DNA of 64,000 bases from Spiribacter halobius (GCF_020883455.1 NZ_CP086615.1:806001-870000); one strand, 5' to 3'; counted from the first letter of the stretch, positions 8,345 through 19,372 are shown. Notes: generated from the sequence alone by a model not told the origin. Program-made: numbers and translations.

Positions 8345-9364
8345 ATGCCATCCGGTCTCGATGCCACGCCGCGTGCTCCGGCCTACACCCCCGAGGTGGC
8401 CGCCCGCACCGCACACCTCTACGAACGGGTGAAGGGGGTTATCCCGGAGCCCGAGTGGCCCGTGCATGCCGCCGAGATCGATGCGATCCAGCGCCTCAAG
8501 CGCGAGCGCAACGCGGTGGTGCTGGCGCACAACTACCAGACGCCGGAGATCTTTCACGGCGTCGCCGACATCGTCGGCGACTCGCTCGCCCTCGCGCGCC
8601 AGGCTGCGGCGACGGAGGCGGATGTCATCGTACAGGCCGGCGTCCACTTCATGGCGGAGACCTCGAAGCTGCTGAGCCCGGAGAAGCGGGTGCTCATTCC
8701 CGATCCCCGGGCGGGCTGCTCGCTGGCCTCGTCAATCGGCGCCGAGGACGTCCGGCGCCTGCGCGAACGCTACCCGGACGCCCCGGTGGTGAGCTACGTG
8801 AACACCTCGGCGGCGGTGAAGGCGGAATCGGACATCTGCTGCACCTCGGGCAACGCGGTGCAGGTGGTGGAGTCCCTGGGCGCCCGGCGGGTGATCTTCC
8901 TGCCCGACCAGTACCTCGCGCACTATGTCGCCCTGCAGACCGACGTGGAGATCATCTCCTGGCAGGGGCAGTGCGAGGTGCACGAGCGCTTCACGGGGGC
9001 CGAGCTGGAGGCCTACCGCCGGCAGTTCGACGAGCTCGCCGTCATCGCCCATCCCGAGTGCCCGCCGGACGTGCTGGCGGCCGCGGACTACGTGGGCTCC
9101 ACCGCGCAGATGATCCGCTTCGTGGAGGAGCGGCGCCCGCGTCGGGTGCTGCTGGTGACGGAATGCTCGATGAGCGACAACGTTGCCGCGGGAGTGCCGG
9201 AGGTGGAGTTCGTGCGCCCCTGCAACCTCTGCCCCCACATGAAGCGCATCACCCTGCCCGGGATCCGTCGCGCGCTGGAGACCCTGGCCCCGGCGGTGGA
9301 GATCCCGCCGGCGCTGGCCGCCCGCGCCCGCCGGGCTGTCGAGCGGATGCTGGCCGTCGTGTAG
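8345..9364 (+). CDS. nadA: Quinolinate synthase
   Basis: NadA condenses iminoaspartate (from NadB) with dihydroxyacetone phosphate to quinolinate, the first dedicated intermediate of NAD, using a [4Fe-4S] cluster in the cytoplasm. The 339-residue protein has the family blocks [73 protein letters not shown] and TECSMSDN, plus the late cysteine in NLCPHMKRI. Three of these cysteines are the expected cluster ligands. It starts at ATG 8345 after AAGGAG. No nadB or nadC is adjacent; nadD lies about 21 kb downstream. The promoter and two inverted repeats behind nrtR suggest NrtR repression when NAD is plentiful. Confidence 0.95.
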   Translation: MPSGLDATPRAPAYTPEVAARTAHLYERVKGVIPEPEWPVHAAEIDAIQRLKRERNAVVLAHNYQTPEIFHGVADIVGDSLALARQAAATEADVIVQAGVHFMAETSKLLSPEKRVLIPDPRAGCSLASSIGAEDVRRLRERYPDAPVVSYVNTSAAVKAESDICCTSGNAVQVVESLGARRVIFLPDQYLAHYVALQTDVEIISWQGQCEVHERFTGAELEAYRRQFDELAVIAHPECPPDVLAAADYVGSTAQMIRFVEERRPRRVLLVTECSMSDNVAAGVPEVEFVRPCNLCPHMKRITLPGIRRALETLAPAVEIPPALAARARRAVERMLAVV

Positions 9365-9476
9365 CTACGGGGTTGGCTGGGACCTTCTGCCTGTGCCCCG
9401 CCCCGCGCCGGCCACGGCCACAATATCGCTTGCTACCCCGCGGGTGCCCGGGACCGGTGTGCCCCGGTCGGCGCCG

Positions 9477-10109
9477 TCAGTCGGTGGCCGCTGCCGGCGC
9501 CGGCAGCCGTCCGCGCAGGCCGCGATAGACCGGATGATGCGCCAGGGCGAGCATGGCGTGGTCGCCCGAGGTGTCGCCGTAGGCGTGGATCGGGTGGTAG
9601 GCGGCGGGGTCCAGCAGCGCCTGCACGCGCTTTACCTTTTCCCCGCCACGGCAGTTCTCGCCGTCCAGGTAGCCGGTGAGGCGGCCGTCGCGCCGCTCGA
9701 GTCGTGTTCCCAGCACCTCCAGGCCCAGTGGCTCGGCCCACGGTCGGATCCAGTCCTCCGCGGAGGCGGAGACCACCACCACGCGATCGCCGCGCTGCAG
9801 GTGCCAGAGCAGCCGCGCCTCGGCGGCCGGGCGCAGCAGAAGAGGCAGGTGGGCGCGCGCGTAGTGGCCGGCGAGGCGCCGGAACGTCGCGCACGCCATG
9901 CCGCCGAAGAAGTGCCGCAGCAGCCGGACCTTGGCGACGTCCCGCTCGACCGCGCCGATGGCAGCGCCGAGGAGGTCCGGCGCGAGGACCAGACCCGCTC
10001 GCAGGCAGGCGGCGACACCGAAGCTGCGGTAAAGCAGGTCGCTAAGGGTGTCCCGCCGGGTCAGCGTGCCGTCCAGATCAAACAGCGCCAGGGCGCGGCG
10101 TTCGGTCAT
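9477..10109 (-). CDS. HAD-IB family phosphatase (SerB-like)
   Basis: Starting at ATG 10109, the 210-residue protein begins with the HAD motif I LFDLDGTLTRRDT. It continues with motif II (VVVVSASAEDWIRP) and ends with the motif III/IV region GEKVKRVQALL and AYGDTSGDHAMLALAHHP. This is subfamily IB, which includes phosphoserine phosphatase-like enzymes and lysophospholipid phosphatases. The exact substrate cannot be told from sequence. It is a minus-strand gene converging on nadA and lies downstream of the crtB remnant. An in-frame GTG at 10202 would add a 31-residue arginine-rich extension that looks non-coding, so the ATG is preferred. Confidence 0.85.
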   Translation of the reverse strand: MTERRALALFDLDGTLTRRDTLSDLLYRSFGVAACLRAGLVLAPDLLGAAIGAVERDVAKVRLLRHFFGGMACATFRRLAGHYARAHLPLLLRPAAEARLLWHLQRGDRVVVVSASAEDWIRPWAEPLGLEVLGTRLERRDGRLTGYLDGENCRGGEKVKRVQALLDPAAYHPIHAYGDTSGDHAMLALAHHPVYRGLRGRLPAPAAATD

Positions 10110-10221
10110 TGTCACAGCCTCGTCACCATTCTCGCTGCATCGACTGCGGGACACTCGCGGGGTTCCCGCGCCCCTGCGGGCCAGCTGCGCGGCCGTGTCC
10201 ACAGCACGCTGCGAATATGCT

Positions 10222-10722
10222 GGCCTCCGTCAGCCAGCGCGCGGGTAGGCAGCAGCGGCCCATTACCGCGTTATGGACGACGGCGCGGGTGATGTTGGCG
10301 AGCTGCATGGTGATGCCGAGGTCGCTCGCCTGGTCGAGCGCATCGTCCCCGCGCGCGTTCATCTCCATCGCTATCATCACCCCCACCACGCCGGTCACAT
10401 GGTAGGCGTAGTCCAGCGTGTCCGCGAGCTCGGCGTAGCGGCGCGCCTGCGACGTCCATGCGGAAACCGGCGAGCAGCTCGACAAGGCAGCGCTCTGGGA
10501 TGTCTTGGCCGCGGACGACGCGCTGCCTAGCCTGCGGCACGTGTGCCTCGGCCCGGCCGCCGCGCAGCGCCTGCCGGATCCCGGCCTCGAGACGGTCGAG
10601 CCTCTGCTGTGCCGAGCTATCCCCGCGGCTGCCGTGCCGCCGACGCCGAGTGCCTGAACGTCCCCCATGTCATCGCAATGGCGGTAGCAGGCATACAGCG
10701 GCGAGGCGCTGTGGACATTCAC
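10222..10722 (-). pseudogene. crtB: Degenerate phytoene synthase (crtB remnant)
   Basis: Three pieces in two frames rebuild most of CrtB. LYACYRHCDDMGDVQALG (near 10698-10640) is the first Asp-rich region. SSAQQRLDRLEAG to PERCLVELLAGFRMDVAG (about 10620-10445) lies in a shifted frame. RRYAELADTLDYAYHVTGVVG to GRCCLPARWLTEA (about 10435-10222) returns to the first frame. Two frameshifts (near 10620 and 10440) break it. The second Asp-rich motif, normally RDVxxD, reads RAVVHN, so the catalytic aspartates are lost. The conserved N-terminus and the C-terminal third are missing. Phytoene synthase makes the first committed carotenoid, so this copy cannot support carotenoid synthesis. It lies just downstream of ppsR on the same strand. 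Confidence 0.85.
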
Positions 10723-10774
10723 CTCGTTAGCGCCGGATTTCGGAGAGCGGTCATCCAGGTCTCCGAAGCGGTAT

Positions 10775-12184
10775 TCATTCTGGCGGCTCGGTGTCCATCA
10801 GCCCGTAGCGGCGCATTTTGACGTACAGGCTCTGGCGGCTGAGGCCAAGCAGCGCAGCGGCGGCAGCCCGGTTGTCCCCTGTGAGCCGCAGCGCCGCCTG
10901 GATGCACAGGCGCTCGATTAGGCCGGTGGATTCCCGTACCAGCTCCTTCAGCGGCACCTGCCCCACCAGCTCGGTCATCTGTTCCGCCGAGCGCGGGTGG
11001 CCGGCCTCGGGCGGCAGCTCGGATTTGTTGCTGCCAACGCGCTTGTCCACGTGCCGGACGAACACGCCATAGAGCCTTCGGCCCCCATCGGGCGCGGTGC
11101 AGGCCGAGACCTCCACCTTGACGCTGCCGCCGTGGGCACTGCGCAGCGTGGTGGGGTAGCGGCGGAGGGAGCCGTGCCGGCGCAGGCTGGCCAGGATGAT
11201 CTCGAGGTCCACGCTCTGCCGGCCGAGCCAGCAGTCTAGGCTCTGCTGTCGGGCCTGATCCAGGTGGGTTAGCCCGACGAGATCGAGAAAGCTGTGGTTG
11301 GCGTGCAGGATAATGCCGTCGGGGTCGGTGATCAGCACCGCGTCGGGTGCGTTCTCCACCAGCTGCACGAGTTGCTGACGGGTGTCCGTCTCGCCGCCAC
11401 CGGCTGAATTTCCCGCCGGAGTCAGGTGCACCAGCAGCACCGCGCCCCGCTGCTGGCGCAGCAGCGAGGCAGAGACCCGGAATGCCGCGCCGTCGGCCTC
11501 GCGGCGAATGTCCACCGCCTCGCGACGGCCCGTCGCGGTGACCGTCTCGATAAGCCGCTCGAGTCGGCGCTGGCTGGAGGCGTCGAAGCCGCGCGGGAAA
11601 GCCTGGCCGGCGAGCCGTCCGCGACCGCCGCCGAGATGCTCCACCGCCGCCGGATTGGCGTCCTGGATGCGGCGGCTCTGGGCGTCGACGACCAGCACCG
11701 GCCCGGACTCCACCTCAAACAGCACCCGGTAGCGCGCCTCGGCCTCGCGCAGCTGCCAGTAGTCGCGTTCCAGCGACTGCTGAATGTCCACCAGTTGCTG
11801 CTGGAGCGACGCGGTGCCGCGGAGGTCACGCCCGACGGCGATCAGGCGTCCGGTGGGGTCGAGGGGCAGGACACAGTAGCTGATCGGCACGTCGGCGTTG
11901 TCATCCGCAACGGGGTGGTTGACCTGGCGCCAGCGCGGCTGCGGGTCACGCGCGCCCTCGAGCAGCGCCTCAATCTTGGGTCGGCTGTCGCCGGTCACCG
12001 TGTCGATCCACCGCCGGTCGATCCAGTCCTCGGTGAAGGCGGCGTTCCCGGCGCTGGCAACGTCACGGATCGTGCCATGGCCGTCGAGCACCAGCACGAC
12101 ATCGGCCGCGGTCGCCAGTAGCCGCGAGACCACGTCGGCGTCGAGGTGCCTGAGCCAGTGCTGGGGCGCTTGAAAGGTTCTCAC
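10775..12184 (-). CDS. ppsR: PpsR/CrtJ-type photosynthesis gene regulator
   Basis: The 469 residues, the usual length of the family, carry three PAS-like domains (about 20-125, 150-255 and 270-380). The Fis-type helix-turn-helix is at 425-463 (TGDNRAAAAALLGLSRQSLY, then VKMRRYGL). PpsR/CrtJ represses bacteriochlorophyll, carotenoid and light-harvesting genes under oxygen. The redox cysteine of the DNA-binding domain is kept (Cys427). There is no cysteine between 104 and 318, so the partner equivalent to Cys251 of Rhodobacter PpsR is absent. The frame is intact and starts at GTG 12184. Its neighbours are remnants of crtB and bchN plus tspO, so it may be a regulator left after its targets decayed, or one retained for other genes. 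Confidence 0.9.
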   Translation of the reverse strand: MRTFQAPQHWLRHLDADVVSRLLATAADVVLVLDGHGTIRDVASAGNAAFTEDWIDRRWIDTVTGDSRPKIEALLEGARDPQPRWRQVNHPVADDNADVPISYCVLPLDPTGRLIAVGRDLRGTASLQQQLVDIQQSLERDYWQLREAEARYRVLFEVESGPVLVVDAQSRRIQDANPAAVEHLGGGRGRLAGQAFPRGFDASSQRRLERLIETVTATGRREAVDIRREADGAAFRVSASLLRQQRGAVLLVHLTPAGNSAGGGETDTRQQLVQLVENAPDAVLITDPDGIILHANHSFLDLVGLTHLDQARQQSLDCWLGRQSVDLEIILASLRRHGSLRRYPTTLRSAHGGSVKVEVSACTAPDGGRRLYGVFVRHVDKRVGSNKSELPPEAGHPRSAEQMTELVGQVPLKELVRESTGLIERLCIQAALRLTGDNRAAAAALLGLSRQSLYVKMRRYGLMDTEPPE

Positions 12185-12220
12185 AGTGACGGCGCGCCTC
12201 CGGGCTGCAGGGCGTGATAC

Positions 12221-12493
12221 TCAGCCGGGTTGCAGGTTCCGCCGCGCAAGCGCGCCACGCCGGACCCGCGCGGGGGGTGTTGCGATCGCCCGCGACAGCG
12301 CCGTCTGCCCCGAGGACGGCCACCAGCTTGGGGCGGTCATCGGTAAGCCGACCTCGACCAGCAGGGCCCGCTCCCCGGCAACTGCGGTGCACAGCGCCGC
12401 CCGGCTGCGGCAGGGGCCTCCGCTCACGAGCCAGCAGTGCTGACGGAAGATCTCCGGCCATGACCTACACACCAAAGGGGTGTTGCTCTCCAT
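12221..12493 (-). CDS. Small hypothetical protein upstream of ppsR
   Basis: A 90-residue frame starts at ATG 12493 with a strong ribosome binding site (AGGAGG, five bases before the start). It ends 36 bases before the ppsR start on the same strand. The N-terminus (MESNTPLVCRSWPEIFRQHC) looks protein-like, while the C-terminal half is rich in alanine, arginine and proline and could be out-of-frame. In phototrophs a gene of the aerR/ppaA type may lie next to ppsR, but I see no cobalamin-binding signature. It could be a truncated remnant. I do not recognise it. Confidence 0.35.
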   Translation of the reverse strand: MESNTPLVCRSWPEIFRQHCWLVSGGPCRSRAALCTAVAGERALLVEVGLPMTAPSWWPSSGQTALSRAIATPPARVRRGALARRNLQPG

Positions 12494-12591
12494 CCCTGCC
12501 TCCTCCATTGGTTTCTCGCGCCCGATACGGCGCGGTGGCGCGCTTGTTGTTAATCCCGGAACTGCAGTATCTGGCGGCAATCGTCAATTAA

Positions 12592-13455
<864 letters not shown>

Positions 13456-13523
13456 GCCGTCTCCACGCTACTGATCGTTTCGGCAGTATCGTCAGGTCTC
13501 AGGGCCCCGCAGGGCGGTTCTGT

Positions 13524-13615
13524 GTGGGAGCGGCCTCCGACCGCGACAGCGCGCGGAGCGCGGTACGGTACGCCGCGGCGCGGCGTGGCGTTTCGCGGTC
13601 GGAGACCGCTCCCAC
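13524..13615. repeat. Dispersed REP-like palindrome (GTGGGAGCGG type)
   Basis: Starts GTGGGAGCGGCCTCCGACCG and ends with its near-exact complement (CGGTCGGAGACCGCTCCCAC). A GC-rich hairpin-forming centre lies between. This end motif is common in intergenic repeats of pseudomonads and related bacteria. It lies between divergent tspO and galE. Confidence 0.7.
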
Positions 13616-13810
13616 TGGGCGCAACGGCCCACTGCGACCTGACAATGCTTTCGATAGGATCAGTAATACTGGCGTCGGCGGTGCGGCGGTGCAACGGGCC
13701 GGCAGGCAGGGTCCGGGCCCGCGGCGAGCCCGTGCATCGCCGCGGCGCCCGGGTTAAGGTTGCGCGCGATCTGCCGTTCACAATGTCAGCGCGCCAGCGG
13801 GGACGAGCTC

Positions 13811-14839
13811 TTGCCATCCAGTCAGCCACAACCGGGCCGCCCGGGATCCGGCGCGGCGCTGAATCTCCTGGTCACCGGAGGTGCCGGCTACGTCGGCTCC
13901 CATGTCACGCGCCAGCTGCTGGCGGCGGGGCACCGGGTCACGGTGCTGGACAACCTCTCCACCGGCCACGCCTGGGCGGTGGGGGATGCCCGGCTGGTGG
14001 CCGCGGATCTCGCCGACGACGAGGCCCTGGAGGCAGTGCTCGGCGAGGGCATGGACGCCATCCTGCATTTCGCGGCCAGCGTGGTAGTGCCGGAGTCGGT
14101 GAGCGACCCGCTCAAGTACTACGGCAACAACACCCGCAACACACTGGGGCTGTTCGCGGCGGCCCACCGGCACGGGGTGCCGGCGGTGATCTTCTCCTCC
14201 ACGGCCGCGGTCTATGGTCTGCCGGAGACCGAGCGGGTGGACGAGTCGGCGCCGCTGGCGCCGATCAATCCTTACGGCGCCTCGAAGATGATGAGCGAGC
14301 GCATCCTGATGGACCTGGCGGCGGCCTCCCCGCTGCGCTACGGCATCCTGCGCTATTTCAACGTCGCCGGCGCCGAGCCGCAGGCCCGTCTCGGACAGGC
14401 CACGCCGGAGGCGACCCATCTCATCAAGGTGGCCTGCGAGGCCGCCGCCGGGGCGCGCGGCGGAGTGTCGATCTTCGGGACCGACTATCCCACGCCCGAT
14501 GGCACCGGCGTGCGTGACTACATCCACGTGGAGGACCTGGCGGCGGCCCATGTGCGACTGCTCGACCACCTGGCCGCCGGCGGCGACTCGCGGCTCTACA
14601 ACTGCGGCTACGGCCATGGCTACAGCGTGCGCGAGGTGGTGGAGGCCGTGCGCCGGCGCTCGGGGGTGGACTTCCAGGTCAACGAGGCGCCCCGCCGGGC
14701 AGGCGACCCGGCGTCACTGGTCGCGGATGCCGGGCGGCTGCGCCGGGAGCTCGGCTGGACGCCCCGGTACGACGACCTCGACACCATCGTCGACCACGCG
14801 CTCGCCTGGGAGCGGGCCTGGCAGTCCCGGCGCCGCTGA
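13811..14839 (+). CDS. galE: UDP-glucose 4-epimerase
   Basis: GalE interconverts UDP-glucose and UDP-galactose with bound NAD. The Rossmann motif LLVTGGAGYVGSHV opens the fold. FSSTAAVYG is followed by the catalytic pair YGASK (Tyr-x-x-x-Lys), then RYFNVAGA, DGTGVRDYIHVEDLA, and YNCGYGHGYSVREVV near the C-terminus. All are in frame. The body has normal length, but the start is uncertain. TTG 13811 is my choice because it shortens a non-family leader; a TTG at 13760 lies further upstream, and no ATG precedes the Rossmann fold closely. It is followed by ugd and manC on the same strand, so the three likely supply sugar nucleotides for an exopolysaccharide or lipopolysaccharide. Confidence 0.92.
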   Translation: MPSSQPQPGRPGSGAALNLLVTGGAGYVGSHVTRQLLAAGHRVTVLDNLSTGHAWAVGDARLVAADLADDEALEAVLGEGMDAILHFAASVVVPESVSDPLKYYGNNTRNTLGLFAAAHRHGVPAVIFSSTAAVYGLPETERVDESAPLAPINPYGASKMMSERILMDLAAASPLRYGILRYFNVAGAEPQARLGQATPEATHLIKVACEAAAGARGGVSIFGTDYPTPDGTGVRDYIHVEDLAAAHVRLLDHLAAGGDSRLYNCGYGHGYSVREVVEAVRRRSGVDFQVNEAPRRAGDPASLVADAGRLRRELGWTPRYDDLDTIVDHALAWERAWQSRRR

Positions 14840-14860
14840 GCGCCGGGAGTGCCAGGCCCG

Positions 14861-14922
14861 GTTTCGGGTTTCGGGTTTCGGGTTTAAAGTTCGGCTCCGG
14901 CGCAGATCGCGAAACCCGAAAC
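14861..14922. repeat. Heptamer repeat arms in the galE-ugd gap
   Basis: A run of TTTCGGG heptamers (14861-14885) follows the galE stop by about 20 bases. Its complement (GAAACCCGAAAC, 14911-14922) lies about 30 bases before the ugd start. The loop carries TTCGGCTCCGG, which recurs in the phoH-ybeY gap. The two arms can pair as a hairpin. Confidence 0.7.
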
Positions 14923-14953
14923 GCGCCCGGATCGCACCGTCGCAGGGGAACCC

Positions 14954-16315
14954 ATGAGAATCACCATCTTCGGCACCGGTTACGTAGGCCTCGTGACCGG
15001 CGCCTGCTTCGCCGAGGTGGGCAACCACGTCGTCTGCGTGGACGTCGACGGCGACAAGATCGCGCGGCTGAATCGCGGCGAGGTGCCCATCTACGAGCCC
15101 GGGCTGGAGGCGCTGGTGGCGCGCAACCGGGCGGCCGGACGGCTGGTGTTCACCACCGATGCCGCCGAGGGGGTGGCCCACGGGCGCTTTCAGTTCATCG
15201 CCGTCGGCACGCCGCCGGACGAGGACGGCTCGGCGGATCTGCGCCACGTGCTGGCGGTGGCGGGGACCATCGCCGAGCACATGGAGGACTTCAAGGTCGT
15301 GGTGGACAAGTCCACCGTGCCAGTGGGCACCGCGGACCGGGTGCGGGAGACGGTGGCCGCCGGGCTCGCCGAGCGCGGCACGCAAGTGCCCTTCGCGGTG
15401 GTCTCCAACCCGGAGTTCCTCAAGGAGGGCGCCGCGGTGGAGGACTTCATGAAGCCCGATCGGGTGATCCTCGGCACCGACGACGAGCGCTCGGCGGAGC
15501 TGCTGCGGGCCCTCTACGCGCCGTTCAACCGCAACCACGACCGGCTGATCGTGATGGACGTGCGCTCCGCCGAGCTCACCAAGTACGCGGCGAACGCCAT
15601 GCTCGCCACCAAGATCAGCTTCATGAACGAGCTCGCGAACATCGCCGATCGCGTCGGTGCGGACATCGAGCGGGTACGCATCGGCATCGGCTCCGACCCG
15701 CGCATCGGCTATCACTTCATCTACCCGGGCGCGGGCTACGGCGGCTCCTGCTTTCCCAAGGACGTCAAGGCCCTGGCGCGCACGGCCTATGACGTCGACT
15801 ACACGCCGCAGCTGCTGCAGGCGGTGGAGGACGTCAACGACCGGCAGAAGCATTACCTCTTCAGCCGTATCCGCGAGCATTTCCGCGGCGAGCTCGCCGG
15901 GCGGACGTTCGCGCTCTGGGGGCTCGCCTTCAAGCCCAATACCGACGACATGCGTGAGGCCGCGAGCCGGCGGCTGATGGAGTCGCTCTGGGAGGCCGGC
16001 GCCCGGGTGCAAGCCCACGACCCCAAGGCCATGGCCGAGACCCGGCGCGTCTACGGCGAGCGCCCGGAGCTCGCCCTGGTGGACAGCCCCGAGGCGGCGC
16101 TGGAGGGTGCCGATGCGCTGGTGATCCTCACCGAGTGGAACCTCTTCCGCAGCCCGGATTTCGAGACCATCCGCGAACGCCTATCGGCACCGGTGATCTT
16201 TGACGGCCGCAATCTCTACGATCCGGAGATCCTCGCCGGCCTCGGCTTCCATTACTATGCGGTGGGCCGTCCGCTGCGGGCGCCGGCCGTCGACGGGGCG
16301 GAGGAGCGGGCATGA
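14954..16315 (+). CDS. ugd: UDP-glucose 6-dehydrogenase
   Basis: Ugd oxidises UDP-glucose to UDP-glucuronate with two NAD molecules. The 453-residue protein begins with the Rossmann motif [20 protein letters not shown]. It has [25 protein letters not shown], and the catalytic cysteine block [18 protein letters not shown]. The C-terminal UDP-binding domain contains [17 protein letters not shown]. The ATG follows AGGGGA at good spacing. Its stop overlaps the manC start (ATGA), so the two are translationally coupled. UDP-glucuronate is used in capsule or exopolysaccharide and in lipid A or pentose pathways; no glycosyltransferases are adjacent. Confidence 0.95.
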   Translation: MRITIFGTGYVGLVTGACFAEVGNHVVCVDVDGDKIARLNRGEVPIYEPGLEALVARNRAAGRLVFTTDAAEGVAHGRFQFIAVGTPPDEDGSADLRHVLAVAGTIAEHMEDFKVVVDKSTVPVGTADRVRETVAAGLAERGTQVPFAVVSNPEFLKEGAAVEDFMKPDRVILGTDDERSAELLRALYAPFNRNHDRLIVMDVRSAELTKYAANAMLATKISFMNELANIADRVGADIERVRIGIGSDPRIGYHFIYPGAGYGGSCFPKDVKALARTAYDVDYTPQLLQAVEDVNDRQKHYLFSRIREHFRGELAGRTFALWGLAFKPNTDDMREAASRRLMESLWEAGARVQAHDPKAMAETRRVYGERPELALVDSPEAALEGADALVILTEWNLFRSPDFETIRERLSAPVIFDGRNLYDPEILAGLGFHYYAVGRPLRAPAVDGAEERA

Positions 16316-17754
16316 CCGAGGTTCCGACGCTTGGCGCCACCGTGCCGGTGATCCTCTCCGGCGGCGTGGGCTCGCGGCTGTGGCCGCTATCTCGCGAGCT
16401 CTACCCCAAGCAGTTCCTCGATCTGACGGCGAGCGGCAGCACGCTGGTGCAGGAGACGGTGGCGCGGCTCGCGGGGGTGCCGGGCCTGACTGCGCCGCTG
16501 GTGGTCTGCAACCAGGAGCACCGCTTCCTGGTGGCCGAGCAGCTCCGGGAGAACCCTCTGGGCCCCGCGCGCATCCTGCTGGAGCCGATGGGCCGCAACA
16601 CCGCGCCGGCGGTGGCCGTGGCCGCACTGCAGGCGATGCGCGAGGACCCCGAGGCGGTGCTGGCGGTGTTCCCCGCCGATCATCGCATCGAGCACCCGGA
16701 GGTGCTGCGCTCGGCGCTGGGCAACGCCGTGGCGGCGGCGCGCGATGGCTGGCTGGTCACCTTCGGCATCGTGCCGACGCGGGCGGAGACCGGGTTCGGC
16801 TACATCGCCGCCGGGGAGCCCGTGGACGACGACGAGGCGGTGCTGCGGGTCGAGCGCTTCGTGGAGAAGCCGGATCGGCGGCGGGCGGAGGAGTACCTGC
16901 AGAGCGGCGGTTTCTACTGGAACAGCGGCATGTTCGTCTTCCGCGCCAGCCGCTATCTGGAGGAGCTGGAGCGGCTCGCGCCGGAAATGCTGAACGCCTG
17001 CGAGGCCGCGCTGGAGACCGCCACCGCCGATCTCGACTTTATCCGCCTGGGGGCGGCCGCCTTCGAGGCCTGTCCGGGGGAGTCCATCGACTACGCGGTC
17101 ATGGAGCACACCGAGGCGGCCGTTACCCTGCCGCTCGCCGCCGGCTGGAACGATCTCGGCTCCTGGGGCGCGCTGCTGGACAGCGGCGAGGCGGACGAGG
17201 CCGGCAACGTGCTGCTCGGTGACGTCATCAGCGAGGACAGCCAGGGCAACTATGTCCGCGCCGACAGCCGCCTGGTGGCGCTGGTGGGGCTGCGGGACCA
17301 TGTGGTGGTGGAAACCAGCGACTGCGTCCTGGTGGCCCCGCGGGAGCGGGTCCACGAGGTGAAGGGGGTGGTGGCGCGGCTGCAGCGGGAGGGCCGGCCC
17401 GAGGCGAGCCTGCATCAGCGGGTGCACCGCCCCTGGGGCAGCTATGAGGGTCTGGCGCTCGGCGAGCGCTTTCAGGTCAAGCGCATCGTGGTCAATCCCG
17501 GCTGCAGCCTGTCGCTGCAGATGCATCACCACCGGGCCGAGCACTGGGTCGTGGTCCGTGGCACGGGCCGCGTGGTCCGCGGCGAGGACAGCTTCCTGCT
17601 GAGCGAGGACCAGTCCACCTACATCCCCCTCGGCACGGTCCACCGCCTGGAGAATCCCGGTGTCATCCCCCTGGAGATGGTGGAGGTGCAGTCCGGGAGC
17701 TATCTGGGGGAGGACGACATTGTGCGGCTCGAGGACCACTTCGGCCGCGCCTGA
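16312..17754 (+). CDS. manC: Mannose-1-phosphate guanylyltransferase / mannose-6-phosphate isomerase
   Basis: A bifunctional type II PMI-GMP enzyme of 480 residues. The N-terminal nucleotidyltransferase (about 8-290) has the pyrophosphorylase signature [20 protein letters not shown], then [12 protein letters not shown] and the FVEKPD block. The C-terminal cupin isomerase (about 350-475) has [38 protein letters not shown] and the [14 protein letters not shown] zinc site. It makes GDP-mannose from fructose 6-phosphate together with a phosphomannomutase, which is not in the window. It overlaps ugd by four bases. In this gene set it points to synthesis of a mannose- and uronate-containing surface polysaccharide. 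Confidence 0.95.
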   Translation: MTEVPTLGATVPVILSGGVGSRLWPLSRELYPKQFLDLTASGSTLVQETVARLAGVPGLTAPLVVCNQEHRFLVAEQLRENPLGPARILLEPMGRNTAPAVAVAALQAMREDPEAVLAVFPADHRIEHPEVLRSALGNAVAAARDGWLVTFGIVPTRAETGFGYIAAGEPVDDDEAVLRVERFVEKPDRRRAEEYLQSGGFYWNSGMFVFRASRYLEELERLAPEMLNACEAALETATADLDFIRLGAAAFEACPGESIDYAVMEHTEAAVTLPLAAGWNDLGSWGALLDSGEADEAGNVLLGDVISEDSQGNYVRADSRLVALVGLRDHVVVETSDCVLVAPRERVHEVKGVVARLQREGRPEASLHQRVHRPWGSYEGLALGERFQVKRIVVNPGCSLSLQMHHHRAEHWVVVRGTGRVVRGEDSFLLSEDQSTYIPLGTVHRLENPGVIPLEMVEVQSGSYLGEDDIVRLEDHFGRA

Positions 17755-17766
17755 GGGCGCCGCCGA

Positions 17767-17910
17767 GTGGCAAGTTGCAAGCGGCAAGTTGCAAGCTGCG
17801 GGAAAGAGGCCATTCAGATGCGCGACCGTGGCCTGATCGGCCAGCGTGTCCACTTAGCGTCGAGACAAGACGCCGGGGTCTTTAAACTTTAAACTTGCAA
17901 CGTGAAACTG
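17767..17910. repeat. Decamer repeat arms in the manC-miaB gap
   Basis: Repeats of the type GTGGCAAGTTGCAAG (17767-17796) follow the manC stop by 12 bases. The complementary, more degenerate arm TTTAAACTTGCAACGTG lies near 17888-17905, just before miaB. A possible GTG start of miaB falls inside the second arm, which argues against that start. Confidence 0.65.
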
Positions 17911-17979
17911 AATCCCAGAGCTGACGTTATGTCGTCGGAGATCGAAAGCGCCGCTAGAGCAGGAGCGAAGCCCGCCCGA

Positions 17980-19359
17980 ATGCCCCGCAAAGTGTTTATC
18001 CGCACCCACGGCTGCCAGATGAACGAGTACGACTCGATGAAGATGCTGGACGTGCTGGCCGCCGAGGGGGACTACGAGCGGGTGGCGGAACCGGACGCGG
18101 CGGACGTCATCCTGCTCAATACCTGCTCCATCCGCGAGAAGGCCCAGGAGAAGGTCTTCTCCGAGCTCGGCCGCTGGCGGGCGCTGAAGGCGGAGAACCC
18201 CGATCTGCTGATCGGCGTCGGCGGCTGCGTGGCGAGCCAGGAAGGGGCGGCCATCGTCGAGCGCGCGCCTTTCGTGGACCTGGTGTTCGGCCCGCAGACC
18301 CTGCACCGGCTGCCGGACATGGTCGCCCGGGCGCGGGAGAGCCGGCGTCCGGTGGTGGATGTCTCCTTCCCCGAGATCGAGAAGTTCGACCGCCTGCCGG
18401 AGCCGCGGGCCGAGGGGCCGACGGCCTTCGTCTCCATCATGGAGGGCTGCAGCAAGTACTGCAGCTTCTGCGTGGTGCCCTATACCCGCGGCGAGGAGAT
18501 CAGCCGGCCGTTCGATGACGTGCTCGCCGAGTGCGCGCTGCTCGCCGAGCAGGGCGTGCGCGAGGTCACCCTGCTCGGGCAGAACGTCAACGGCTACGAC
18601 GGCCTCACGCACGACGGCGGCCGGGCGGATCTGGCGCTGCTGGTGCAGTACCTCGCCGCCATCGACGGTCTCGAGCGCATTCGCTTCACCACCTCGCATC
18701 CGCTGGACTTCAACGACGCCCTGGTGGCGGCCTATGCCGAGGTGCCCGAGCTCGCCGGCCACCTGCACCTGCCGGTGCAGAGCGGCTCGGACAACGTGCT
18801 GCGGCTGATGAAGCGCAATCACGGCCGCGCGGAGTTCCTCGATCTGGTGCGCCGGCTGCGCGCCGCGCGCCCGGATCTGACCCTGTCCTCCGACTTCATC
18901 GTCGGCTTCCCCGGCGAGATGCGCCAGGACTTCGAGGACACCATGGCGCTGGTGGAGGAGGTCGGCTTCGACCAGTCCTTCAGCTTCATCTACTCCCGCC
19001 GTCCCGGCACGCCGGCCGCGCAGCTCCCGGATGCCACCCCGCGGGAGGAGAAGAAGGCCCGCCTGCAGCGGCTGCAGGCAGTGCTGGACGCCAACGGCCA
19101 GCGCATCAGCGAGGCCATGGTGGGCAGCGAGCAGTCCGTGCTGGTGGACGGCGTCTCGAAGAAGCGCTCCGACGAGATCGCCGGCCGCACGGAGAACAAC
19201 CGCGTCGTCAACTTCCCCGGGCATCCGCGCCTCATCGGCCGGTTCGTGCGGGTGCGCATCACCGAGGCCCTGTCGCACTCCCTGCGCGGCGAGCTGCTGG
19301 GCCTGGATGCCGCCCGCGAACCCGAGCTCACCGGGGCGGCCCGCGCCCGCGCATCATGA
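17980..19359 (+). CDS. miaB: tRNA-2-methylthio-N6-dimethylallyladenosine synthase
   Basis: MiaB is a radical SAM methylthiotransferase that converts i6A37 to ms2i6A37 in tRNAs reading UNN codons. The N-terminal cluster cysteines are in [23 protein letters not shown] and GGCVAS. The radical SAM motif [15 protein letters not shown] and a C-terminal TRAM domain (about the last 65 residues) follow. The frame is open back to GTG 17902 and ATG 17929, but those would add a leader encoded partly by an intergenic repeat. The family begins just before the VFIRTHGCQ block, so ATG 17980 is preferred. It heads the conserved miaB-phoH-ybeY-corC-lnt series. Confidence 0.93.
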   Translation: MPRKVFIRTHGCQMNEYDSMKMLDVLAAEGDYERVAEPDAADVILLNTCSIREKAQEKVFSELGRWRALKAENPDLLIGVGGCVASQEGAAIVERAPFVDLVFGPQTLHRLPDMVARARESRRPVVDVSFPEIEKFDRLPEPRAEGPTAFVSIMEGCSKYCSFCVVPYTRGEEISRPFDDVLAECALLAEQGVREVTLLGQNVNGYDGLTHDGGRADLALLVQYLAAIDGLERIRFTTSHPLDFNDALVAAYAEVPELAGHLHLPVQSGSDNVLRLMKRNHGRAEFLDLVRRLRAARPDLTLSSDFIVGFPGEMRQDFEDTMALVEEVGFDQSFSFIYSRRPGTPAAQLPDATPREEKKARLQRLQAVLDANGQRISEAMVGSEQSVLVDGVSKKRSDEIAGRTENNRVVNFPGHPRLIGRFVRVRITEALSHSLRGELLGLDAAREPELTGAARARAS

Positions 19360-19372
19360 GGGTCTGCTGATC

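Noticed and set aside
7200-8414. Long minus-strand frame of 404 codons over nrtR
   Set aside because: It is the antisense shadow of a GC-rich gene, has no family signature, and the plus strand shows a clear NrtR protein.
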